From assembly GCA_030839105.1 (NCBI GenBank), contig JAUZEI010000311.1:1-12804 (forward strand): a DNA stretch of 12,804 bases, given 5' to 3'. A model generated the notes under the pieces. That model searched no databases, was not told the origin of the DNA, and was given only the letters and a program-made list of their open reading frames with translations. Both the position numbers and the translations under genes were made by a program. Shown in pieces: positions 5,846-12,476 of the stretch. Numbering within the stretch: position 1 is the first letter of the stretch; each line of letters starts with the position of its first letter. The stretch is from Actinomycetota bacterium. GTDB lineage: Bacteria > Actinomycetota > Acidimicrobiia > IMCC26256 > PALSA-610.

Positions 5846-7345
5846 TCATGGCCAGGCGAGCTCGCCGAACGGATTGCCGAGTCCGAGCTTCCCCGGATTG
5901 AGGATTCCGTTGGGATCGAGCGCGTCCTTGACGGCCTGCAGGACTCCGAAACCTGCGCCGAGTGCCTCGGGGACGAAGCGCGCCCGGTTCAGGCCGACAC
6001 CGTGGTGATGCGAGAGCGCACCGCCCGCGGCGAGCACCGCGCGCTGGCCGGCATCCCACACGGCCCGGTAATACGGCTCGCGCCCGTCGGCCGGAGGTCG
6101 GCCCGCGAACGTGAAGTACAGGCAACCTCCGTCGAGATACGAGTGACTCTGGTGCGCGGAGACGACCATTGTGTGCTCGACGCCGCGGATCGCCTCAGTC
6201 GTGCGCGCGTAGATCTGCGGAAGCGCGCGCCACGGCCCGGAGATTTCCATCGTGTCGACGACGAGGCCGCGCGAGATGAGGGCTTCGAGTGCGGAAACGT
6301 CGTTGCGGTGCCCGAGCCACTGCTCGACGAATCCGACCTCGGCGAGATCGGCGCCGGCAACCGTGCACTCCTCGTCGACGATCCGGCGGGTCGCCTCGGT
6401 GATATGTCCGTCACCCTCGTCGAGCATCAGCAGAAGATGCGCTGCGCCCGTCTGGTAGCTGCGATCGGCCTCGGTCGCGTCGTAGAGGCGGAGGACCGCC
6501 GGTGTCGCGCCCCGCTGGATGATGCGGCGCATCGTGTCGAGCCCGACTTCGAACGAGGTGAACGCGAACGCGCCTCGTACCTCGGAACGCGGGAGGTGAT
6601 GCGCACGCAGCCGGGCGCCGACGACGATGCCCAGCGTCCCTTCCGATCCGAGGAAGACCTGATTCAGATCGGGTCCGACCGCGGCCCGCGGCGCGCCGCC
6701 CGTGTGGATCAACGTTCCGTCGGCGAGCACGACGTCGAGCCCCTCGACGATGTCCTCGATCTTTCCGTAGCGCGTCGACATCTGACCTGCGCCCCGGCAC
6801 GCGACCCAGCCCCCGACCGTCGACAGCGCCATCGACTGTGGCCAGTGCCCGCACGTGACGCCGTGTTCCGCGCGGAGTTCGTCCTCGAACACGTCGCCGA
6901 ACGTGCCGGCCCGCACGTCGACCGTCAACGACGTCTGGTCGACGGAGACGATGCCGCGGATCGCGGTCAGGTCGAGCAGCACTCCGCCGAAGACGGGCAC
7001 GCTCGCACCGCACACGCCGCTGCGCCCGGCCGCCGCGGTCACGGGGATGCGTGCGTCGTTGCACAGCCGGAGGACGGCCTGCACCTCGGCGGTGTCGTGC
7101 GGCGTGACGACGACTGACGCGCGCGCCGCGACCTGCGCGTCGAGCGCCCAGATCATCGCGAGGGGCCACCAGTCGCGGCTCGCTTCCGCGACGGTCGTGC
7201 TCGTATCGGTTACCGCGGCACCAGTGGCGCGCAGTGCGGCGCGCGTCGCGTCGTCGACGTCGACTCGCGGCGTCCGGAGGTGGTCACGGACCTCACCGTC
7301 GCCGAACGCGATGGGAGGGGTCGGGCCGCCCCGGTTGGTCTGCAC
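5846..7345 (-). CDS. FAD-linked oxidase, alkyl-dihydroxyacetonephosphate-synthase-like
   Basis: The 499-residue enzyme belongs to the vanillyl-alcohol-oxidase/PCMH flavoprotein superfamily. The FAD-binding part runs from about residue 75 (ASVVVTPHDTAEVQAVLRLC) through AAGRSGVCG and STVGGWVACRGAGQMSTRYG to IEDIVEGLDVVLADG. The C-terminal half has marks of alkyl-DHAP synthase: LRLYDATEAD, CLYFTF (Tyr410 matches the catalytic Tyr region), the HHHGVG triplet-His motif (446-451) and a final ILNPGKLG. Alkyl-DHAP synthase swaps the acyl group of acyl-DHAP for a fatty alcohol in ether-lipid synthesis; bacterial homologues such as mycobacterial AgpS/Rv2251 are less well understood, so the substrate here is unproven. 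GTG 7345 lies 17 nt after the glpD stop, with a TAGTCT hexamer 6 nt upstream and no Shine-Dalgarno sequence. The position between glpD and a kinase suits work on DHAP-linked compounds. Confidence 0.82.
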   Translation of the reverse strand: MQTNRGGPTPPIAFGDGEVRDHLRTPRVDVDDATRAALRATGAAVTDTSTTVAEASRDWWPLAMIWALDAQVAARASVVVTPHDTAEVQAVLRLCNDARIPVTAAAGRSGVCGASVPVFGGVLLDLTAIRGIVSVDQTSLTVDVRAGTFGDVFEDELRAEHGVTCGHWPQSMALSTVGGWVACRGAGQMSTRYGKIEDIVEGLDVVLADGTLIHTGGAPRAAVGPDLNQVFLGSEGTLGIVVGARLRAHHLPRSEVRGAFAFTSFEVGLDTMRRIIQRGATPAVLRLYDATEADRSYQTGAAHLLLMLDEGDGHITEATRRIVDEECTVAGADLAEVGFVEQWLGHRNDVSALEALISRGLVVDTMEISGPWRALPQIYARTTEAIRGVEHTMVVSAHQSHSYLDGGCLYFTFAGRPPADGREPYYRAVWDAGQRAVLAAGGALSHHHGVGLNRARFVPEALGAGFGVLQAVKDALDPNGILNPGKLGLGNPFGELAWP

Positions 7346-7351
7346 GCGGGG

Positions 7352-7357
7352 AGACTA
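7352..7357 (-). promoter_or_regulatory. Putative -10 element of the FAD oxidase gene
   Basis: TAGTCT lies 6 nt before GTG 7345, inside the 17-nt gap after the glpD stop. It could give an internal leaderless transcript for the last two genes of the operon. Confidence 0.35.
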
Positions 7358-7362
7358 CGGAA

Positions 7363-9009
7363 TCACGAGGGCGGGTGCGACAGGGCATCGAGCGCGGTTT
7401 CGGGGAGGCCGCCTGCCAGCCGTTCGGCTTCGACGAGCGCCGAGTACTGCGCAACCTGGCGTTCGCGTTCTTCGTCCGACCAGCCGAGCTCGCCCGCCAT
7501 GAGCGTCGCAACGTCTTCGGCGACGGCGGCCGACGCATCCCGGGCCAACAGCCGAGCCCGGGTACGACGCGACAACACGTCGTCGACCGTGCGGGCCATC
7601 TCGGTCCGGGCCGCGTACACCACTTCGGCGCGCGAGTAGGGAAGATCGTCGATCAACGGCCGCGCCAGCTGCGCGTCGGAGCGTTCGAGCGCGGCCACGA
7701 CACGGCCGTCGGACCCGTAGCGTTCGGCCAGATTCCTCGGGACGCCGTCGGCGTCCCACCCTGTGGCACCGTGCAGCTTGATCTGCTTCGTGCGGCTCTT
7801 GCCGCCGCGCCCCACGACCTTCACCACTTCGTCGACGGCATCGGCCGCCATGCGCCGGTAGGTCGTCAGCTTGCCGCCGGTGACGCTGATGACTCCACCC
7901 GGCGACGTGTGCACGGAGTGACGGCGGGAGAGATCGGCGGTGCGCTCGCTCTTGGCCGCGGCGACGAGGGGACGGAGGCCGGCCCACGTACCCAGGATGT
8001 CGTTCTCGGTGATCCTCGTCGTCGACGCGCCGTTGATGGCGCGGAGCAGGTACTCGACGTCGGCGGGAGTGATCTGCGGGTCGTCGATTGGTCCGTCGTA
8101 GTCGGTATCGGTGGTGCCGATGTACGTGAACTTGTGCGGACCACCGTCGCCGCCCCACGGCACGACGAACACCGAACGCCGATCCTTCGGTACCGGCACG
8201 ACGACCGCGATCTCGTTGCGCACGAGTGACCACGGCACGGTGATGTGAATGCCCTTCGCGGGACGGATGGTCGTGGTGTGCGAGGAGTCGTCGAGCGCTC
8301 GGACGTCGTCCGACCACACACCGGTCGCATTGACGACCGCGCGCGCTCGGATCTCGATCTCGGCGCCGTCGATGCGCGCCCGGGCGCCGGTCACCTTGCC
8401 CGCGGAATCCTTCGTGAGGCCGATCAACGTCGCGTAGTTGACGACCGCGGCTCCGTGGTCGGCCGCGGTCTTCGCGACCGTGAGCGTGAGCCGGGCGTCG
8501 TCGGCCTGGGCGTCGTAGTAGATGTACGACGCCGCGATGTTGTCGACGGGAAGCGTCGGCATGTATCGCAACGCCTCGTCCTTGCGCACCCGCTTGTGCA
8601 GGCGGCCGATCCGCAGTCCGCCGGTGAGGTCGTAGGCCCACATCGTCGCTCCGAGGAGCCGTGCGATACGGCGGGGAAGGAGACCGTCCTTCGTGAACAC
8701 GGGCAGGAGGAAGGGCAGCACGCGGACGAGGTGGGGCGCGGTCTTGCGGAGGATCTGGCGTTCGGCCAACGCCTCGTAGACGAGGCCGACCTCTTTTTGT
8801 TGCAGGTAGCGGATGCCGCCGTGGACGAGCTTCGAGGACTTCGACGACGTGCCGGATGCGAAGTCGCCCTTGTCGACGAGGGCGGTCCGCAACCCGCGGG
8901 ACGCGGCATCGAGCGCGACACCGGTGCCGGTGATCCCACCCCCGACGACGAGCAGGTCGAAGGACTCGTCAGTCAGGCGGCGGAGGCCGTCGGCGCGGTC
9001 GAACGTCAC
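7363..9009 (-). CDS. glpD: Glycerol-3-phosphate dehydrogenase, FAD-dependent
   Basis: The enzyme oxidises sn-glycerol 3-phosphate to dihydroxyacetone phosphate and passes electrons through FAD to the quinone pool at the membrane. It has 548 residues, in the GlpD/GlpO range. A dinucleotide-binding fold is clear at LLVVGGGITGTGVALDAASRG (19-39), and the family signature SGTSSKSSKLVHGGIRYL follows at 52-69. Further DAO-domain marks are YYDAQADDARLT, VNATGVWSDDV, the KGIHITVPW segment, GTTDTDYDGP and VISVTGGKLTTYR. A C-terminal helical domain (about 410-540) contains EVVYAARTEMARTVDDVLSRRTRA, the usual cap of this family. GTG 9009 has TAGCCT 6 nt upstream and no Shine-Dalgarno sequence, so a leaderless start is likely. 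An inverted repeat overlaps that hexamer. The next gene begins 17 nt after the stop. Function is confident; no transporter or GlpF is in the window. Confidence 0.95.
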   Translation of the reverse strand: MTFDRADGLRRLTDESFDLLVVGGGITGTGVALDAASRGLRTALVDKGDFASGTSSKSSKLVHGGIRYLQQKEVGLVYEALAERQILRKTAPHLVRVLPFLLPVFTKDGLLPRRIARLLGATMWAYDLTGGLRIGRLHKRVRKDEALRYMPTLPVDNIAASYIYYDAQADDARLTLTVAKTAADHGAAVVNYATLIGLTKDSAGKVTGARARIDGAEIEIRARAVVNATGVWSDDVRALDDSSHTTTIRPAKGIHITVPWSLVRNEIAVVVPVPKDRRSVFVVPWGGDGGPHKFTYIGTTDTDYDGPIDDPQITPADVEYLLRAINGASTTRITENDILGTWAGLRPLVAAAKSERTADLSRRHSVHTSPGGVISVTGGKLTTYRRMAADAVDEVVKVVGRGGKSRTKQIKLHGATGWDADGVPRNLAERYGSDGRVVAALERSDAQLARPLIDDLPYSRAEVVYAARTEMARTVDDVLSRRTRARLLARDASAAVAEDVATLMAGELGWSDEERERQVAQYSALVEAERLAGGLPETALDALSHPPS

Positions 9010-9015
9010 GCGCGC

Positions 9016-9021
9016 AGGCTA
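9016..9021 (-). promoter_or_regulatory. Putative -10 element of glpD
   Basis: TAGCCT lies 6 nt before GTG 9009. The same hexamer with the same spacing occurs before the acyl-CoA synthetase gene at 11073, which supports its use as a leaderless promoter. Confidence 0.45.
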
Positions 9022-9033
9022 CTTGCGAGTAGC
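9018..9033. repeat. Perfect inverted repeat upstream of glpD
   Basis: Two 6-bp arms, GCTACT and AGTAGC, flank a 4-bp centre. The repeat begins right after the rhodanese stop and its glpD-proximal arm contains the TAG of the glpD -10. There is no T-run, so an operator is more likely than a terminator. It could also be chance, because the arms are short. Confidence 0.4.
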
Positions 9034-9384
9034 TCAGATGACCTCGCCGGCGGAGTCGTCCTCGCGCACGACGGGCAGACCCTGCGCGATCCAGGCTTTC
9101 ATCCCGCCGGCCATGTTGACGGCGTCGAAGCCCCACTGGACGAGCTGGGCCGTCGCCTTCGCCGACCTCGCACCGGAGCGGCACACGCAGACGATGCGGC
9201 GGTTGATCGGGATCTCGAAGCGGGCCGATTCCAGGTCTGCGAGCGGCACCCACTTCGCGCCCGGCGCGTGCCCGGCCTGCCATTCGTCGGCCTCACGAAC
9301 GTCGAGCAGGACTGTGGCCTCGCGGCCGGCGCTCGCGTCGGTGACGTCGATCTCCTGGATGCGTTGACCCTGCCACATGCTCAT
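9034..9384 (-). CDS. Single-domain rhodanese-like sulfurtransferase
   Basis: The protein of 116 residues is one rhodanese domain. Members move sulfane sulfur from donors such as thiosulfate to acceptors through a persulfide on the active-site Cys. Seen in order: LLDVREADEWQAGHAPGAKW (26-45; the DVRE...G.HI.GA pattern), VPLADLE, the active loop CRSGARS with Cys68, and the closing NMAGGMKAWIAQGLPV. It has no signal peptide. The start ATG 9384 has a strong AGGAGGT 9 nt upstream; a second in-frame ATG is two codons later. The gene ends 24 nt before glpD on the same strand. E. coli GlpE is also a single-domain rhodanese encoded beside glpD, a parallel that may be meaningful or coincidental. Its sulfur donor and acceptor cannot be told from sequence. 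Confidence 0.92.
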   Translation of the reverse strand: MSMWQGQRIQEIDVTDASAGREATVLLDVREADEWQAGHAPGAKWVPLADLESARFEIPINRRIVCVCRSGARSAKATAQLVQWGFDAVNMAGGMKAWIAQGLPVVREDDSAGEVI

Positions 9385-9393
9385 TCGGCTACG

Positions 9394-9400
9394 ACCTCCT
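9394..9400 (-). promoter_or_regulatory. Strong ribosome binding site of the rhodanese gene
   Basis: AGGAGGT lies 9 nt before ATG 9384. This shows the gene is made from a leadered message, unlike its neighbours, and so is probably transcribed from upstream of the 78-bp gap or from a promoter within it. Confidence 0.6.
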
Positions 9401-9462
9401 GCCCTCGAACGCCCGTGCGACTTTTCGCAACGAATCGGGCCTCCGGATCTCCGCCCGGCTTC

Positions 9463-11073
9463 TCACGAGATTGCCTCCTCGGCGACGGTGCGTAACAGCT
9501 TGTAGTCGGCCTTGCCGGCCGGCGACCGTTGGAGCGACCCGACGCTCACGAAACGCTTGGGGACCTTGTACCCGGCCAGCGTTGCCTTGCAGTGAGCGGC
9601 GAGGTCCTTTTCGGCGAGCGTCGTGTCGACCGCCGGCTCCACCAGCGCGACCACCATCTCACCCCAGCGGTTGTCGGCCACCCCGACGACGACACAGTCG
9701 AACACGCCGGGATGTGATCGCAACGCGAGCTCGACCTCTTCGGGATACACCTTCTCGCCGCCGGTGTTGATGCACGCCGATCCGCGACCGAGCAACCGGA
9801 TCGTGCCGTCGGGGTCGACCGTCGCGTAGTCGCCGGGGATCGAGTAACGCCGGCCCTCGACCGTCCGGAAGGTGGCCGCGGTCTTCTCCGGATCCTTGTA
9901 GTAGCCGAGCGGGATCGGACCACCGACGCCGAGCATGCCGACGCGCTCGTCGCCCGGCCGGACGACTTCACCGTCGTCGGTCACGACGACGATCCTTTCC
10001 CCCGCCTTGAAACGCGCGGGCGCGATGTCGTCGGTCGCGCGCGTCTCGGTGCGCGTCATGATGCCTTCCGACGCGCCGAGCGAGTCGATGAGGGTCACCT
10101 TCGGCAGGAGCGCCAGCAGACCGCGCTTCGTCTCCGGGCTCCACGTGACGCCGGACGACGTGATCGCGCGGAACGCGGAAAGGTCCCAACGCTGCGGTTC
10201 GGCTTCGAGTGCACCCAGCAGCGGACGGGCGAAGGCGTCGCCCACGATCGTGCACACCTGCACGTCCTCGCGCTCGATTGCCGACCACACCGCCACGGGA
10301 TCGAGCCGGGGCGTGTCGAGCAACACCACCGTGCCGCCGCCCGACAGCGTCGACAGCGCGATGAAAAGTCCCGTGCCGTGCATGAGCGGGCACGCCGGTA
10401 GGAGGGTGGCGGCCTTCTTGCCGGCGTTGATCGACGTCGCCACGTCGGGCGGCTCCGTCCCGGGTCGGGCCATCTGCCACAGCGAGACGTACAGGTCGTC
10501 GCTGCGCCACATCACGGCCTTGGGGTAGCCGGTAGTGCCGCCCGTGTACAGGAAGATCAGATCGTCACCCGACGGTTCGCGCGTGGTCGCGGGCTCGCTT
10601 ACGTCGACCGCGTTCAGCGCTTCGTCGTAGTCGCGCGCTCCTTCGAGCCGCGCGATGCCGTCGGCGTGCGCCACTTGCAGCAACAGGCGCGGCCGACGGC
10701 CGGTCGGAAGGGCGCTGAGCGCTTCGCCGACCGTCGACGCGAATTCGTCGTGGTACACGAGCGCGACCGAATCGGAGTTGTCGAGCAGGAACGCGAGCTC
10801 GGTGCCGACGTAGCGGTAGTTCACGTTCACCGGTACGCAGCCGAGCTTCTGCGCCCCGAAGAATGCCTCCATGTACTCCGGTGCGTTCATGCACATGATC
10901 GCAACCTTGTCGCCGGACTCCACGCCCGCGCCGCGCAACACGTGCGCGACGCGCTCGGCCCGCTCGTCGAGCTCGGCGAAGGTCAGGCGCCGGTCGTTGC
11001 ACACCAGTGCGATGCGGTCGGGTGCAAGCGCGGCCACGGTCTGCCACGCCCGGGCAAAAGAATGATCGGACAC
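9463..11073 (-). CDS. Acyl-CoA synthetase (AMP-forming, FadD type)
   Basis: The 536-residue enzyme belongs to the ANL adenylating superfamily: it activates a carboxylic acid with ATP to an acyl-adenylate and then forms the CoA thioester. Motifs seen: LTFAELDERAERVAHVL near 30-46, the phosphate loop LIFLYTGGTTGYPKAVMW (172-189), PLMHGTG, ITSSGVTWSPE, SLGASEG, GDYATVDPDGTIRLLGRG, the hinge/A8 segment INTGGEKVYPEEVE, and the catalytic Lys near the end in PAGKADYK (Lys521). The phosphate loop with MW and the overall layout recall mycobacterial FadD19/FadD17-like enzymes of fatty-acid or sterol side-chain catabolism, but the substrate is not certain. GTG 11073 follows TAGCCT by 6 nt with no Shine-Dalgarno sequence. 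The frame stops 78 nt before the rhodanese. It could share a transcript with the genes downstream, but the gap makes this unsure. Confidence 0.92.
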   Translation of the reverse strand: MSDHSFARAWQTVAALAPDRIALVCNDRRLTFAELDERAERVAHVLRGAGVESGDKVAIMCMNAPEYMEAFFGAQKLGCVPVNVNYRYVGTELAFLLDNSDSVALVYHDEFASTVGEALSALPTGRRPRLLLQVAHADGIARLEGARDYDEALNAVDVSEPATTREPSGDDLIFLYTGGTTGYPKAVMWRSDDLYVSLWQMARPGTEPPDVATSINAGKKAATLLPACPLMHGTGLFIALSTLSGGGTVVLLDTPRLDPVAVWSAIEREDVQVCTIVGDAFARPLLGALEAEPQRWDLSAFRAITSSGVTWSPETKRGLLALLPKVTLIDSLGASEGIMTRTETRATDDIAPARFKAGERIVVVTDDGEVVRPGDERVGMLGVGGPIPLGYYKDPEKTAATFRTVEGRRYSIPGDYATVDPDGTIRLLGRGSACINTGGEKVYPEEVELALRSHPGVFDCVVVGVADNRWGEMVVALVEPAVDTTLAEKDLAAHCKATLAGYKVPKRFVSVGSLQRSPAGKADYKLLRTVAEEAIS

Positions 11074-11079
11074 TCAGCC

Positions 11080-11085
11080 AGGCTA
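11080..11085 (-). promoter_or_regulatory. Putative -10 element of the acyl-CoA synthetase gene
   Basis: TAGCCT, 6 nt before GTG 11073, has the same hexamer and spacing as the glpD promoter. No clear -35 is visible. Confidence 0.45.
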
Positions 11086-11131
11086 CGGCCACGACACACT
11101 TATGGGTCGCTCGCGCTGCGCCTCCGGGTGC

Positions 11132-11199
11132 ATCCGGTTCGCCGAAGCCGGTAACGGTGACCGTGATCCGGTTCGCCGAGGCCCGTAACGGTGGTCGTG
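11132..11199. repeat. Two-copy 34-bp tandem direct repeat
   Basis: Units 11132-11165 and 11166-11199 match at 30 of 34 positions; a third copy starts (ATCCG) at 11200 and is lost at once. Each unit begins ATCCGGTTCGCCGA and contains GTAACGGTG. The first unit can fold on itself (CCGGTTC against GAAGCCGG with one bulge). The repeat fills the middle of the 159-bp gap between the acyl-CoA synthetase start and the broken C40 gene, which holds no gene. Confidence 0.7.
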
Positions 11200-11232
11200 A
11201 TCCGTGGGGGTCGGCTCCGCTGCCGCTCCCGG

Positions 11233-12001
11233 TTACCCCATGCCGGGGATCATCCCGGCAAAGTTGAAGCTGCGGCCGCCGGCGTTGTCGAACACGTTCG
11301 TGCCGTATGCGTGGCCGCGCGCCTCGATGGTGGGCACGCCGTCGCCGAGGCTGATCGCCACATAGCCATCGGCCGGGATGTCACCGAGATCTCGCGGCTC
11401 GTGCCCGAAGCGGAACAACAACGCGCCGGGCGTGTGCAGAGCCTGCTGCACGCTCATGGTGCCGCCGTGGTCGCGGATGTAGAGGTACTGCGCGGTTGCG
11501 CCGTCCGGGATCTTCACTCCCGCCCGGGCCGCGGCCCACAGCGTCAGCTCCGAGCAGTCGAACGACTTGGGATCGGGATCGCTGATCGGGGCCGTCGCGC
11601 CGTACACGTACGGCTTGGCCCTTCTCCGCGAGCGCGTTGTCGAGAAACAACTGCGTGGTCGCGTTACCAGTGGTCGGCGCTCCGGCACCGGGACCGGTGA
11701 GTCCCGCGCCGGTGGGCGCCGTGCCGGTGAGTCCCGTACCGCCGAGCTGCGAGACCAATTGGTTGAGCAGCGACGAGCCGCCGACCGCGGAGCCGGAGGT
11801 CGGCGCGTTGGAGAGTGGGTCGGCGGAGGTCGCACCCGACGCGAGCGCGTCGGCGAGGAGCGACGCGAACTCCGGCGATCGCGCCGCCGACGCGGCCGTC
11901 GAGCCCGTCGTCGTTGTACCGCTGCCGGCGACCTTGCCCGCGACCAGTTGCTGGATCTGCGCGATCCGGGCCTGCACCGCGGTCACGCGCTCGAGCGTCA
12001 T
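11233..12001 (-). pseudogene. NlpC/P60 (C40) family protein with a one-base frameshift
   Basis: The coding sequence is split over two frames. From ATG 12001 it reads MTLERVTAVQARIAQIQQLV, then a Ser/Thr/Ala/Gly linker, then TTQLFLDNALAEKG. One extra base near 11617-11620 shifts the frame, and the next frame continues KPYVYGATAPISDPDPKSFD and on to the stop at 11233. Removing one base restores a protein of about 255 residues. NlpC/P60 enzymes cut peptidoglycan stem peptides. The Cys motif DCSEL is kept (Cys codon 11554-11556), but the expected HVAISLG reads YVAISLG (Tyr codon 11362-11364), so the catalytic His is missing; TIEARG further on is kept. The N-terminal RIAQIQ pattern recalls C40 proteins linked to flagellar or tail-like systems, but none is present here. 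AAGGGG before ATG 12001 is a possible ribosome site. This is either a decayed gene or a sequence error on a non-catalytic protein. Confidence 0.75.
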
Positions 12002-12077
12002 GACCCCTTCATCGGCCGGTCGCCGACAGAGTTTCGGCACGCTCGACCCGACGCCGGGACCGATCCGCCTGCCCGGC

Positions 12078-12476
12078 TCAGACGCCGAATCGGCCGCCGG
12101 GCACCAGGCGGCAGCCGGCCAAGGTGCCGATCCAGGTGTAGGTCTCGCACGCCTGCCCGGCCTCGGTGCGTACGGCGATCCGGCGGTAGTCGTCGCCTTC
12201 GTACCGGTCGAGGGCGGCAAGCGCGGCCTTCGACCGGGACGGATCGAGCGTCAGCACCATCCCGTGAACGACGCTTCCCGCGGCTTCGGGATCGCCGGTG
12301 AACGTCGCGGCCGGATACCCGCGGCCCGTGTCGTACAGGCGGCCGGCAACGGCGTCGGGCCGAGGCGCGTCGACGACCCACGGCTCGAGCACCGGCCAGG
12401 CGTCGTGGTCGGGAAGGAGCGTGCCGTAGGCGAAGATGTGCGCCGGCCCTTCGGGTGTCAGCTCGCCGGGGGTCAA
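12078..12476 (-). CDS. Gamma-glutamylcyclotransferase-like (GGCT/AIG2 fold) protein
   Basis: A 132-residue single-domain protein. The nucleophile-binding loop FAYGTLLP (15-22) and the segment LDRYEGDDYRR (89-99), with the predicted catalytic Glu93, are hallmarks of the GGCT/YtfP/BtrG group. Members release 5-oxoproline from gamma-glutamyl amines or peptides. GRLYDTGRGYPAATF (45-59) and HGMVLTLDP fit the barrel of the same fold. The actual substrate is not shown. The start is TTG 12476, overlapping the previous stop in a TTGA; no other usual start codon precedes the YGTLL motif, so the TTG is well supported despite being rare. The gene is coupled to the SRPBCC gene upstream and ends 76 nt before the C40 gene. 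Confidence 0.85.
   Translation of the reverse strand: MTPGELTPEGPAHIFAYGTLLPDHDAWPVLEPWVVDAPRPDAVAGRLYDTGRGYPAATFTGDPEAAGSVVHGMVLTLDPSRSKAALAALDRYEGDDYRRIAVRTEAGQACETYTWIGTLAGCRLVPGGRFGV

Noticed and set aside
5814..6125. Upstream extension of the kinase frame, including the ATG at 5849
   Set aside because: GGAGGT sits 9 nt before ATG 5813 and the phosphate loop begins at its usual distance from there. The longer versions overlap the FAD oxidase gene.
9416..9429. TGCGA-CTTT-TCGCA inverted repeat before the rhodanese gene
   Set aside because: 5-bp arms of this composition occur often by chance in GC-rich DNA, and nothing else marks it as a site.
9436..9457. CGGGC/GCCCG hairpin after the acyl-CoA synthetase stop as a terminator
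   Set aside because: The stem is only 5 bp with a 12-nt loop and no T-run on the minus strand follows it, so the evidence is too weak.
4698..9495. Long plus-strand open frames (4698-6008, 6002-7117, 7234-8229, 8245-9495)
   Set aside because: All are antisense to clear enzymes (kinase, FAD oxidase, GlpD, rhodanese), are rich in Arg, His and Asp without motifs, and are expected in high-GC DNA.
11132..11199. CRISPR array
   Set aside because: The two units directly abut with no spacers and there are only two copies; no cas genes are nearby.
11627..12001. The 5' and 3' parts of the C40 gene as two separate genes
   Set aside because: The first part ends in the family's DNALAEKG lead-in and the second begins with KPYVYGA, which belong to one domain; removing one base joins them.
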